Shown here: positions 10,078-20,900 of the stretch, piece after piece
Numbering within the stretch: position 1 is the first letter of the stretch
How the letters are laid out: each line of letters opens with the position of its first letter
NCBI GenBank assembly: GCA_964017065.1
Contig: OZ024783.1
Coordinates: 8,941,367 to 9,005,366 of the forward strand
Source of the DNA: Haliclona indistincta
Taxonomy: Eukaryota; Porifera; Demospongiae; Haplosclerida; Chalinidae
Length of the DNA stretch: 64,000 nucleotides
Reading direction: 5' to 3'
Translations under genes and position numbers: made by a program
The notes under the pieces: generated by a model
The model's input: the letters and a program-made list of their open reading frames with translations, nothing else
Database searches by the model: none
Told to the model about the DNA's origin: nothing

Positions 10078-10629
10078 GTATAAATTATAAAATAATCTCT
10101 ACAGGCACACAATACTACTTCTCGTGTTGCCGAGATGATAGCTATCGGCCTAACAAATGGACCACAAGAAAAACAAAAGAAACAAGGAAGCCACCAAAAT
10201 CAAAAAAGATGAACAACTACTGTATTTCACGAATATATGCAACAGTACACCATGGATTAGTAGAAGTCACATACATCGCCACACACACAAACCATGAGTT
10301 GGGTATCAGTGAGTCTAAGCATCTTCCTCTCCCGACCTCTGTCAAAGAGACAATGTCCTTGAAACTACAGGATGGAATACCAATTGAGAGAATTTTGGAT
10401 GGTATGTTGCGAAACACATTATTTAATTTAACTCAAATGCCTAGTAATAATTCTTGTAAACAAACAGTCTCATTTAGGGGCAGGATAAGGCCAGTAAGCT
10501 AAAATAAAATTAATAGTGAGTCTTCATTTTTTGACAAGCGGTACCTGGATTTTTCCTGGGTTTGTAGCCCAGGCGACCGTAAGATCAAAGGCGCCGCTCG
10601 GTGGTTATATCTCGTATACCATAGGAAAT

Positions 10630-10680
10630 ACGTATATTTTCCAGGAAGTGACGTCACATAGCAACACCGTAGCAACAAGA
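10630..10680 (+). promoter_or_regulatory. Promoter-like block (ETS, CRE, YY1 sites) in MULE intron 3
   Basis: Within 50 bp there is CCAGGAAGTG (ETS-like), TGACGTCA (CRE palindrome), a doubled TAGCAAC/GTAGCAAC (half RFX-like) and CAAGATGGCG (YY1-like) spanning an ATG at 10680. This grouping is usual at TATA-less animal start sites. It could be the promoter of the small frame that follows. No transcript evidence is available. Confidence 0.4.
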
Positions 10681-10820
10681 TGGCGTCGTCGAAAAACGCA
10701 CACAAGATTACACTGCCGTCTTTCAGGAACGCGCTGTCATTCGCCTCTGGTGACTTCTACGGAGCACAAGTTGAGCACAAGTACACAAAGACCATTATCG
10801 ACCATGCCATTGTGCTTTAA
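10680..10820 (+). CDS. Small 46-aa reading frame of unknown function
   Basis: The ATG lies in a good context (ACAAGATGG) right at the promoter-like block. The 46-residue frame is basic then mixed and ends YTKTIIDHAIVL. Four bases after the TAA begins a perfect 12-bp stem with a 2-base loop (10824-10849), followed by TT. It lies wholly inside MULE intron 3. It may be a micro-gene, an alternative first exon, or chance. Confidence 0.25.
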   Translation: MASSKNAHKITLPSFRNALSFASGDFYGAQVEHKYTKTIIDHAIVL

Positions 10821-11373
10821 GCCAAATGATGCTTATTTAAGCATCATTTTAGTGGAAAGAAAGTTTCGAAGTTGAAAACAAACAACTTCTCTAATCTAGT
10901 ACCCTCTTTACAGATATTCGTGAGGAAATTGGAAGCAGACAAAGACGTGACAAGTTTTCAGAGCAGGTGCAAAGGAAGCATTTCGTGACTAGAAGAGATT
11001 TGCTGAACTTGCGACGAAAAGTATGCCATCTCACAGCAACAAGGCACCAAGAAGATGCCATATCTGTTGATTACCTCGTTCAAGAGTTTAGGCAAGAGGA
11101 ATATGATCCTATTCTTCTCTACAAACCACAAGACAAGATTGTTTCTACACTGCCACAGCTGTCTGCTGATTCATACCTGCTAGTCGTGCCAACAAAATTC
11201 CAGATGGAGTTGTTTTCTACTTTTTCTGATTCAGTTGTATGTATCGATTCAACACACAATACCAACGCCTATCGATTCAAGTTGATCACACTACTTGTTC
11301 CGGATGAGTTTGGTGAAGGTTAGAATAACAAACCCAACAATTGACGCATAGCCTCAAATCCTTATCAGGGACA

Positions 11374-11553
11374 TTACAGCAGTTTTCCTACTTCTTGCAA
11401 TAGTAAAGAGTAGACCGTAGAGCGTCACCTCATGTACTAATGTGTGAAGTCTTTGATCATCCTCATTCGAGTGAATAAGATAACAATGCCTTCACACATT
11501 AGTGCATGAGGTGACGCTATACGCTATTGCAAGAAGCAGGAAAACCGCTGTAA
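11374..11553. mobile_element. 180-bp foldback MITE in MULE intron 4
   Basis: TTACAGCAGTTTTCCTACTT opens the left arm and AAGCAGGAAAACCGCTGTAA closes the right arm. The arms also pair internally (GCGTCACCTCATG with CATGAGGTGACGC). Almost the whole element is a hairpin. Confidence 0.85.
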
Positions 11554-14350
11554 TTCAATGATGTCATGCATACGACGACATAATCACATATTGATTAGCT
11601 AAAGACACGCTTTTATCATTAAACATCGCATTGCACCCTGCCTACAAATGGAGTAGCATGCTGTGCTAAGCTCGAGCTTAGCTTACACACTGTTATGAAG
11701 CTATTTACTGTGCTCAGGAACACATTTCTGAAGTTATTTTGCTAGTTTTCCTCGTCTTAATGATTAAGTTATGTAGCGAGACAAAGCATTGTTCATGTGG
11801 GACATAGCCTGTAATTCCCCGGACGTTTTGGGACAGTTGGAGCCTATGTTTGCGAGGTTAAGCCGAAATATCAATGTTAAAATGTGACGGCAATAATGGA
11901 ATAAGCATATCAACAGTATTGTTACTGCATACCTTATACATGTAGGTAATCCAATTGCCTGGTGCATATCAGACCGAGAAGATGCCATAGTAATAGAGAC
12001 ATTCCTACAAGCTGTAAAAGACCGAGCTGATGATTGCAGAGTACAAGTTATAATGACAGATGACGGTGAGTGTTGTACACATGATTTGTAATAGTCAGTT
12101 AGTCAGTAAAGTACTTATTCAGACAATACAGGCTGGTCTGCAGCAGAAAAGGTCTTTCGAGGGCACATCAAGCACCTACTGTGTCACTGGCATGTTGACC
12201 AGTGAGTTACATGTACAATAATTACTGCACTACTAGAACATTTGCAACCATAACTAAAAAGGGAAACTGATTAATGTTTACATCCCCTCTTATCTTGTGA
12301 ACTGATTGATTGATACAAAAGGGGATATCTCGAAAGCCATGCTACCCACTCCCTAATAACAAATAAATTATAGGTTATACAATGAAAAATACAGGGTTTG
12401 CTATAGAACCCACTCTCCAAGCATTCTAGTACCATAGAAAGCCAAGAAGCGCTCATGTTATCGGTATTAACACGGCCTTGAACTGCTAGCACGAGCCTGA
12501 CTCGCATCGATCTGGCTACAGGCAGACACGCGCTAACAGAGTTCAACCTTGGCTTCTTAGTGCAAACACACAGAACAAAGTGGATAACTGCATTTATAAC
12601 TTCTTTTACTAATACTAGAAACTGGCGCAGGCACCTCAAGTCAGTAAAAGACACACAGAATCAACTCCAAATATACCAGACACTGCATCTTCTACTTCAA
12701 GAAGAAGATTGTAGTGGCTTTCAAAGTATGATGGATTCTTTCATTACTATGTGGGAGCACAAAGAGACCAAATTCATCACCTACTTCAAGGCATACTATG
12801 CTAACAGAGCAGGTAAGTAAGATTATAAGACAATACTTAGACTCTACTCTACCTGCCTGGAGAGGTTAGCTACTATTAGCTCTCTGTCTGAATTTTATCA
12901 CTTTCTATGTGTAGCTTTCACAATAAACTGAAGAATAACCCATCATACCTTGGTGGAAAGTTCAATAGGAGGGTAGATTACCTCCTCCAGACTCTTATGA
13001 AAATAGAAGAGGACATGTTTCTAACCAGACAGCAAAAGATGCTAGGCCTGCGTAGCAATCGAAAGGCTATGAAGGAAGGTGATCGCCACAAGTCTGGACT
13101 ACAGTTACCACTGACCACTATATCGGTAAGATGGCAGCCCAGCTAATTAAAAAATAATAATTAAATATTTTTACATAGACAGTTGAAGATGGTGCTAAGT
13201 GGCTGATTCAAAGTTCTTCAGAAACATCAATGTCTTACACAATAATCAAGCTAACAGAATTGTGCTTGGCCACCACCTGCAGTATCAAGTGTGCTGATTG
13301 CAAAGACCTGTGTCGCCACATGTACACCTGTTCCTGTTATGATTATCAGAATGGTCATCTCTGTAAGCATCTTCATAGGCTACACTCTTCACTTAGCCAG
13401 GAAAGCAGCACCACAAGCACTAAGATCACTACATTGCAAGTAGCACAACCATCACACCAAACAACCCCATCTATCGGTGAGCAATGACACATGCACACAA
13501 ACATCAATGGCTAATAATAATTTATAGTTAATTTTACAGACACAAGTATAGACTCTTGCGTGTCAAGGCTTAGGGATCTTACAGCTATTGTCAAGACACT
13601 GCCAGAAGAGTCACTGCCATTGGTGCCACATCTCAATGCTCAGTTAGACAACATGTTGATTAAGCTTAAAGCAACACAAACATCCACAACCATCACACCG
13701 TTTTCAAATCAAACTAAAGTACCACCTAATAAGAAAAACGAAACACAGCTACGCTTTAAGCCAACTACAAAAAAACCAGGTCGACATACCAAGGGATCAA
13801 CACTAAGGTAGATCATTCATAAACACATAATCGGTCAATTTATCTATTACCCATAGATGTGCAAACCCCAAAGAAACAGTGATCCTCAAACAAACTCTCC
13901 AGCAAACTCCAAAGGTGCTTACATCAATTGCTTCAGCACAACAAACCGAATAAGTTCAACAAGCACTCGCGCCAGTCCAACAACACACATTCATACCAGT
14001 ACAACAAACACTCACACCCGTTGAACAACACACACCACCACTCGGACAATGCTCAGGGCTAGGGACACTCACCGTACTCCGGAGCAACACACAGCATCTG
14101 GCTGCTGTACCGGTCCGTCAGCAAGGCATTTTACTTCAGCCAACTTACGCAGCCAATCATCTAGCTGAGAAGATCAGAGAACTTGTGAATAACGCTAGAA
14201 AGCAGCTATAATACAGTTCTTGTACTTACTTGTGCATGCTGTTCTTTAGCGAGCTCACGTGCACATTGCGCGACGTGAACGGACTACTGAAAGTATCCGT
14301 AGGCGCGCTGCTAATCCGCAATAGATGTGTTCCTGCACATAACCGCTTTC

Positions 14351-15251
14351 ATTAATAATCGACACAGAAGCCCCTGTATCAACCTCCAACTCTAGAGTCC
14401 GCCCATCCGCCAAAACAGTCACTCGCAGAGGCTCCAAAGATGGTTTCTTCTTTGTCGGTAGGTTAACGTTGAATATCGCGTAAGCTTCCTCCTCAACTTC
14501 TTCATCTTTGTCATCCAAACAATTAGCCTGGTCAGGAGCCTTCGGCATCTGTTCTTGTCGTCTGGCATGTCCACGACACACCCCCACACTTGAAACACTC
14601 CACGTCTTTGAATCGGCACGAAGCTTCACGATGCTTTCCCCCACAGCGATAACAAGACGTACTACGACCATGATGCTTTTCAGACGGACCAGTCTTGATT
14701 TTATGAACAGGAGATTCACTGGGCTGATGTAATGCGTCGAGGTCCTTGGAGGCTAATTCCATCGATTGTACGATCTTGAAAGCATCTTCGAAGGTGAGTG
14801 TTGGTTCCGCCAGGAGACGACGCTGCACACGGGGGTCGTGCACTCCACACACCACTCTGTCGCGAATCATAACATCCAGGGTCGTACCAAATTCACAATG
14901 TTCGGACAGCCGCCTCAGCTCGGCCACAAACGCCGCCACGCTCTCTCCAGGTTGCTGCACACGAGTGTAGAACTTATGTCGCTGAACCGTCACTGAGGGC
15001 TTTGGGTTGTAATAGATATCAACCAGTTCAACTAGCTGTTTGAAGGAGTAGTCTGCCGGTTTGTTGGGAGTTACCAGACTGCGAATGAGCGTGTAAGTAC
15101 CAGCTCCACACACGCTCAGCAACATAGCACGCTGTCTATTGGAATCCAGCACATCATTAGCAATGAAGAACTGTTGTAGACTCTCTGTATAGGAGGACCA
15201 GTCTCCATCCGCTGGGTTGAACTCTCCGATTGCACCAGCTATCACAGACAT
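14351..15251 (-). pseudogene. Gypsy-type gag and start of protease, truncated
   Basis: From an ATG at 15251 the minus strand encodes a Gypsy-type gag (MSVIAGAIGEFNPADGDWSS at the start, a capsid-like QPGESVAAFVAELRRLS stretch, and the zinc knuckle CYRCGGKHREASC near residue 205). A frameshift near 14570 leads into a second frame with an acidic linker and the protease active site LEVDTGASVSII. The sequence stops at the MULE end (14350), so reverse transcriptase and integrase are missing. Its gag start resembles that of the Gypsy element at 27 kb (GxIGEFNP vs GTVGEFNP), so both belong to related families. Confidence 0.8.
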
Positions 15252-15267
15252 TGGTTTATCCTCGTCG

Positions 15268-15489
15268 CCAAAACAAGTGTCATAGATTCAAAGTATTATT
15301 TCAACCAGCACAGAACTCATGATACAAAACAAGATCAAGGTTTAAGTAGTAACACAAAATACAAGTAGAGACAGGGTGACAGACAGGGTGACCAGCACGA
15401 ATACAATACCATGTTTACAATTACATATCAAAAATAGTTGCATGTGCCTGTCAGAGTTCATGACATTGTCAAGGGTTCACGATATTACA
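15268..15489 (-). mobile_element. Probable 5' LTR of the truncated Gypsy element
   Basis: On the minus strand the stretch begins TGTAATATCGTG at 15489 and ends just before TTTTGGCGACGAGG, the primer-binding-site-like string that also follows the LTR at 27251. Homology with the upstream block of unit 3 resumes exactly at 15490 (CCATGCACATG), which supports this outer boundary. There is no second LTR to compare. Confidence 0.5.
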
Positions 15490-15990
15490 CCATGCACATG
15501 AACACACATGCACCTACTGCTGTATGTTGGGATGATCACTATTAGGATTGGTTGAAAACATATATCGCCTGTATCTTCGCTATATCGAATTTTAGCTAGT
15601 TTTTTTAATAATCTTAGCTTTTTTTATGTGCTCAGGTGCTTCCATTGGAATAAGTCAATGACATTGTTGCTTGACGTAATCAAGATAGCAACACTCAAGC
15701 AGACGTTTCAGATCTTTGTGTCTCTCAGAATTTCATCCATCTTAGGATTGATCAGGTGATTTTTTTGAGCTCAAAGATACACGAAAGACATTAAAAAAAT
15801 TTCCAGGGAGCTCTGAGTGTTACAAAGCAGGACAAGTGCTGCAAACATAGATTTTGTGCTGCTAATGAGAAGACTGTGTCTGCAAGACCGCAGCCAGCCA
15901 AACAGTCATGGGTGCATGCTATTTTTTGGTTATAGAGTTGATATAGCTATTTCCTTACAATGTCATTGTCAGTTACTCGGCAATGCATGT
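15490..15990 (+). repeat. Unit-1 copy of the conserved upstream block
   Basis: This stretch, which includes GTGCTCAGGTGCTTCCATTG and AATTTCATCCATCTTAGGAT, recurs at 26918-27037 continuing at 32523-32965 (split by a Gypsy element) and at 47575-48210. It marks the start of the duplicated region upstream of each receptor gene. No conserved protein frame was seen. Confidence 0.8.
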
Positions 15991-16213
15991 TCTAGCAACA
16001 TACTTAAGAGCATTGCATGTGGCTGCTACATACTACATAGTAGTTGTACACAACCTCCTTTCAGTGCCATCTGTTACCCATCAGTGCATGTTTTCAGCAA
16101 CATACTTATGAGAGCATTGCAAGTAGCTGTACACAATTTTCTTTCAGTGCCATCTGTTACCCATCAGTGTGTGTTTTCAGCAGTATACTCATTCCATGTG
16201 GCTACTACATATA
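15990..16213 (+). repeat. Satellite-like repeats (about 100-bp unit)
   Basis: The unit contains TACTACATAGTAGTTGTACAC, CTTTCAGTGCCATCTGTTAC, CCATCAGTGCATGTTTTCAG and a CATACTTAAGAGCATTGCAT or CATTCCATGTGGC segment. Copies recur at about 16911-17070, 17635-17830, 33715-33985, 34693-34820, 48280-48582, 49940-50140, 50839-51010 and 51510-51650, always in the same orientation. Confidence 0.85.
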
Positions 16214-16351
16214 GTTAGACAGCGAGTCCGAGGATCTACGCGATTTAGAAACCTGAGGCCTGTTTCTATGGTGTTCGAGCGTAGCGGGACACTATTCCAG
16301 CGGGCCGAGGGTTTCTAAATCGCGTGGATCCGATTGGACGAGCTGTCTAAC
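16214..16351. mobile_element. Foldback element, GTTAGACAGC ends (unit 1)
   Basis: GTTAGACAGC...GCTGTCTAAC termini bound a 138-bp imperfect hairpin with GGATCTACGCGATTTAGAAACC in each arm (arms here GGATCTACGCG and CGCGTGGATCC). Copies lie at 33989-34127, 48583-48725 and about 50142-50280. Each is followed within about 4 bp by the MITE at the next entry. Confidence 0.85.
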
Positions 16352-16354
16352 TTA

Positions 16355-16910
16355 TTTAGAGTCTACTAGGTTACCTGTTTGTACACACTTGCAAGTCATT
16401 GAAGTCAACATGTCTGACTAGCGCACGATGCTGACTGCTCTGTCTGTTCGACGAACTAGCTGATTTAACATAAACAAATCTTCTAGTTAGATGTAGGACG
16501 AACGGCAGTACTACTGACCTGCAACCAGCAAGCGTTGCCGAGAAAAGATCGACCAGATCGATCGATGGTCGCCGCGCTCGAGCTAGCAGCATGGCAGGGG
16601 AGGAGCGCCAGACTAGGGTGGAGCTTGTGGCAATATGGCGAGTGACCTGCGAACGAGTAACACCATAATACTACCTAGAACATCAGCGTTCAGCGCTGTT
16701 TAGTTAGCATTCCGTACTTTTAGTGAGCGCCTCTGGACTAATAGTGTCCTTTGACTCCAAAGCCGAGCCCATTACAGGAAACACACTCCATTCTTTGCCT
16801 ATGTCTGAATGCCTGAGGGTACACAGAGCTTCGCTACCGTGTCTCTACAGGAATTAGAGTCACACTGTTGACCAATCAAATTACAGTATTTCAAATTAGT
16901 AGACTCTAAA
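16355..16910. mobile_element. MITE B, 556 bp, TTTAGAGTCTACTA ends (unit 1)
   Basis: Terminal inverted repeats TTTAGAGTCTACTA and TAGTAGACTCTAAA bound the element. It contains TCGACCAGATCGATCGATGG and no long protein frame. Copies: 34131-34692, 48729-49939 (enlarged by a nested MITE) and about 50284-50838. Confidence 0.85.
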
Positions 16911-17111
16911 TACTACATAGTAGTTGTACACAACTTCCTTTCAGTGCCATCTGTTACCCATCAGTGCGTGTTTTCAGCAGCATACTTAAGAGCATTGCAT
17001 GTGGCTATTAAATACATCATAGTAGTTGTACACAACTTCCCATCAGTGCGTGTTTTCAGCAGCATACTTAAAAAAATTAATTATAAATAAAAACATTAAA
17101 AATTCATATAT

Positions 17112-17585
17112 AATACTAAATCATAGTGTGGAGAGAAAAAGCGCTATAAAACTAAGATAAGTTGTATTGAATGCACCATCGACAAATCTATGTATAAAAT
17201 AGTCCAGGCCAATAACTGCTACAGCAGAATAAGCCGGACTTACGCCAAGCCGATCGCTATAAAACTCGGTTTTTCTGCACCAAATTTCTTGGTGCTAAGG
17301 CAAGAAGCGAAGTACTCACCAAACGCTTAGTAAGGATAAACTCTAGGGCGGGATCTATACTGGAAAGAATAGCAGCATCTTGTTTCTGAAACATTCGCAA
17401 TAAATGGCTATAATGGCATGTTTCAGCGTCTTTTTAAAGTGATCGGCTTTGACCTAATTCCGGCTTATTCTACTTTAGCACTTGTTGGCCTGGACTATTT
17501 TATACTTTGATTAATCGATGGTGCATTCAATACAACTTATCTTAGGTTTAAGTGCTTTTTGTCTCCACACTATGATTTAGTATTA
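17112..17585. mobile_element. MITE C, about 474 bp (unit 1)
   Basis: TACTAAATCATAGTGTGGAGA and its reverse complement are the ends. A second internal inverted pair (GTTGTATTGAATGCACCATCG) extends the arms. Unit 3 has a copy at 51058-51455 and unit 2 lacks it, so it is an insertion that differs between duplicated units. Confidence 0.85.
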
Positions 17586-17634
17586 TTTTTAAATATTTTG
17601 AATTAGGCAATCTGGTAACCATCCCTTTAAAATC

Positions 17635-17930
17635 ATTCCATGTGGCTACTACATACTACATAGTAGTTGTACACAACTTCCTTTCAGTGCCATCTGTTAC
17701 CCATCTGTGCATGTTTTCAGTGCCATCTGTTACCCATCAATACATGTTTTCAGTAGTATACTCATTCCATGTGGCTTCAGAGTTGTACACCACTTTCTCA
17801 GTGTTGTTTTAGTAGCATACTTAATGTAGCTGCATTCCGCTACATAAACTTAGGAATTAACTAAAGCCTGACTCTCAGTCTGAGACTCAGAAAATCGCTT
17901 GTATAACTAACTGAACAGCATCACCAGCTG
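17635..17930 (+). promoter_or_regulatory. Immediate upstream region of receptor 1
   Basis: After satellite units, a stretch with TAATGTAGCTGCATTCCGCTAC and AGCCTGACTCTCAGTCT, ending CAGCATCACCAGCTGATGG, is conserved in front of all three receptors (also about 34815-34928 and 51645-51754). This conservation in spite of very different insertions further up suggests the core promoter and 5' UTR lie here. I see no TATA box. Confidence 0.45.
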
Positions 17931-20900
17931 ATGGCAACACTACTAGTGTTTCTGCTGTTGTTGACTGTACCTGTCTCTGCCTTTACAAGCACTGATGTCT
18001 ACTATGTCATAGCTGATGATGCTGGTCATGAGCAGTCATGTCCTCCACACCAGATATGCCACAACCTCTCCTACTACATCTCCCAGCCTGGCCACTACTT
18101 CACCTCTAACACCACCATCATCTTCTTGGAAGGAAATCACAGCTATGATAGAGAGGTGCATGTAAATATAAGCCATGTGTATAATCTGACTCTGAAAGGA
18201 CAAGGTCAGTGGCCGATAAAAGGAGCTGAGGAGACTGTGATGCAGTCTATAGTAATTATCAACTGCACCAGAGGGAGAGGAGGATTCGTCTTTGATAGGT
18301 CTCATAATATTACGGTTGAAAGTCTTACAGTAGTCAACTGTGGAGGAGACGATCATAATGGAGTGTTTTCCTTTTCTTTTGTCAAGAATGTTATCTTTCT
18401 CAAGAATTCAATACAACACATAATGGGATGTGGACTAACTTTATATTTCTGTAATAATCCTATAGTGATCACAAACTGTTCTTTCTATAATTCAACAGCA
18501 TTGAATATCAGCCAAGACATATATAACGAGTATTTTTATAATATATGTAGCAGCGTAATATACTTTTCATACTATGGACCATCCAGTTCTGAAGGAAACT
18601 ACCAACTAGACTTATCATACTCAAATATAACCAAGTGTCATACCAATGGCAATGAAGGCGGTATAGGGTTCATTGCATTAGGTGGATCGTTTGAACTGTT
18701 TTTTGAGCATTTGGTCTTGTCACAAAATACAGCTGCAGTAGCTGGTGGAATGGATTTTGATGTTACCGAATCAACGCTACTTGTTAATATTATCAACACA
18801 GATTTCATTGATAATTATGGTCATTACATTAATGATATAGGCTTTATTGGTTCAGGTTCACTTACGTTTAACTTGCTGAGGTCAACTATTGTGCATACTG
18901 GCATGACATATTCAGACTATGGAGTGTCTATTTTCAATGATGGGGAGACTACTGTTATATTAGAGGACACTAGAATGAAATTTGCAAATTTACATTTTGC
19001 TGGCTTTCTCGTGGAAGGGATGTCCTTTCGATTATATGACTGCCAGTTTCAGAGCAGTCACAATGTGTCAGTCATTTTGTCTGTGTTTAAAGCAGCCACT
19101 CGTATCGAAAACTGTATCTTCTCGAACAACACAGGAGGTAACTCTGTCATTGTATTCTTTTGTAATGCCGTACTTAGTGATTATTCTTTTGAAAACTGTG
19201 TGTTATCAAATAATAATATGACTGGAATCACACTAATCGCGAGTAACGTTACATTCTATGGTCGAAATGTGATACAGAATAACAGGAACACAGAGGGAGC
19301 AGGTATCACACTATCAATGCAAGCCAGCATTGTAGTTGTTGGCGAGCTGTGTCTGTACAACAACACTGCTGATGAACGTGGTGGAGCAATTCTTTTACAG
19401 TCTTCAATAAAAAAAAAAAATGCAGTGGATTATCAAAAGGAATGCACAATCACAGTTAAATCTGGCACAATAAACTTCTCAGGCAACATAGCAAGAAAAG
19501 GAGGAAGTGATGTGTATGGTGCAGTACTCATGGGTTGTAGTGATGTACCACATGTGGGACAACCCAATGAAACCTCGTGGTACTTTGACACTCCTCTCAG
19601 TAAACACTTTCATTTCACTAACATTGACAGACTCTCCTCCATGGCCTCTGACCCCATCATGGTCTGCTTCTGTAACAATAGTGGCTTACCAGATTGCTCT
19701 GATAGGACCCAGCATCACGTGCAATCATATCCAGGACTAGAGATCAACACATCAATAGCTACAGTAGGATACTATGGCGGTACTAGTCCTGGTGTTGTGC
19801 AGGTCAGTACTCAACATGCAACACTAGTTCGTTCTTATGGTCAAAGCATCAATAAAAACTGTTTTCAGCTCCACGTTCTCCTGCAGAACACTTCCTCAGC
19901 AACAGCACTGGTTGATATCAGAGTGGATAGTGGACTACCAGGCTGGGGTTTGTCTATTGGAGTTGACATCAGGGAGTGCCCAATTGGCTTTACTAAGATT
20001 TCAGAACAGTGTCACTGCGAGCAGTTCTTGAGTGCTAGCAATGTCCAATGCAATTTATCTACCACAAGCGTCGAGTTTCTTAGATCAGGCAACAGTTGGT
20101 TTGCCTACATCAACAACACTCAGTGTATAACTGGTACTACTAATTGTCCTTTTGACTACTGCAATCAATCCAATGTCTCATTTGACATGATGGCACCTGA
20201 TCGTCAATGTATGGGCAATAGAACAGGTATACTCTGTGGACAATGCCAGTCTCACCTTAGTATCATGCTAGGATCCAATCGCTGTGGTACTTGCTCTAAC
20301 TGGTATCTTTTCTTGTTGCCGGTATTTGCCCTCGCTGGCATAGTGTTGGTGGCTATGTTGATGTTCCTCAACTTGAGTGTCTCTGTCGGAACTATCAATG
20401 GACTCCTGTTCTACGCTAACATGGTGAAGCTCAATGAAGCTTTCTTCTTCCCTAATGGTAGTATTCCAGTGGTGAGCCAGTTCATCTCATGGCTTAATCT
20501 TGAACTGGGTATTGAAGTGTGTTTGTTTGATGGACTGGATGGCTACTGGAACACTTGGCTACAGTTTGCCTTTCCTGCTTACCTGTTCCTGCTCATAGGT
20601 GGTATTATCGTGGGCTGCCGCTACTCTGTGTGGCTATGCAGGTTGTGTGGCTCTCATGCTGTCCCAGCACTAGCTACACTGTTTTTCATGTCCTACACTA
20701 AAATCCTACTCACAGTCACTAATGCTCTTTCCATGTTTCAGTTGCCATGCAATGACAGTATACTGTTAGTGTGGAGTGTAGATGGGAACATTGATTATGG
20801 CAGATTTAAACACCTTGTGCTGGTAGCCATCTCCTGTTGTGTCCTGGTCATTGGACTGGCTTATCCTGTTTTAGTGTTGTGTGCTCCACTGCTGGAGAGA

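Larger units (their letters stand above)
8915..14211 (+). pseudogene. MULE transposase gene: C2H2 fingers, DDE core, SWIM finger; one in-frame stop
   Basis: I place 11 exons: 8915-9260, 9314-9544, 10105-10401, 10914-11318, 11946-12065, 12123-12201, 12619-12812, about 12914-13125, 13179-13476, 13540-13807 and 13857-14211. Nearly all junctions keep phase with GT/AG ends. Residues 1-115 hold C2H2 fingers (CPFDSC...H...H, CDDCSHTF...H...H, CPYEEC...H...H). Exon 2 has an ETKEE repeat. Exon 3 has CISRIYA...HTNHELG, typical of a MULE N-terminus. Catalytic candidates are Asp in VVCIDSTHNTN (exon 4) and Asp in VIMTDD (exon 5), with CHWHVD after. Exon 9 holds a SWIM zinc finger (CSCYDYQNGHLCKHLH). Damage: TAA at 13951 in the Gln-rich last exon, where CAA repeats surround it, and a one-base phase mismatch at the 12812/12914 junction. 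It is probably inactive but recent. Confidence 0.72.
8783..14350 (+). mobile_element. MULE-type DNA transposon, about 5.6 kb
   Basis: The outer ends are inverted repeats. GAAAGCGGTTATGTGCAGGA at 8783 is matched in reverse at the right end (…TGCACATAACCGCTTTC, ending 14350), with similarity over roughly 60 bp and several mismatches. Between them lies a single plus-strand gene for a C2H2/MULE/SWIM protein. I found no clear target-site duplication: the 9 bp outside each end do not match. The right end abuts a Gypsy protease sequence. Two MITEs (9586-10077 and 11374-11553) sit in its introns. Confidence 0.7.

Noticed and set aside
10824..10849. Histone-type 3' stem-loop
   Set aside because: The stem is 12 bp with a 2-base loop. 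The histone signal has a 6-bp stem and 4-base loop with a different sequence.
8783..14350. 9-bp MULE target duplication
   Set aside because: The bases outside the two ends do not match, so I do not claim one. The Gypsy gag at the right edge does not resume at the left edge either.
14508..14970. Plus-strand frames over the Gypsy gag
   Set aside because: They are shadows of the minus-strand gag, which carries the capsid and zinc-knuckle motifs.
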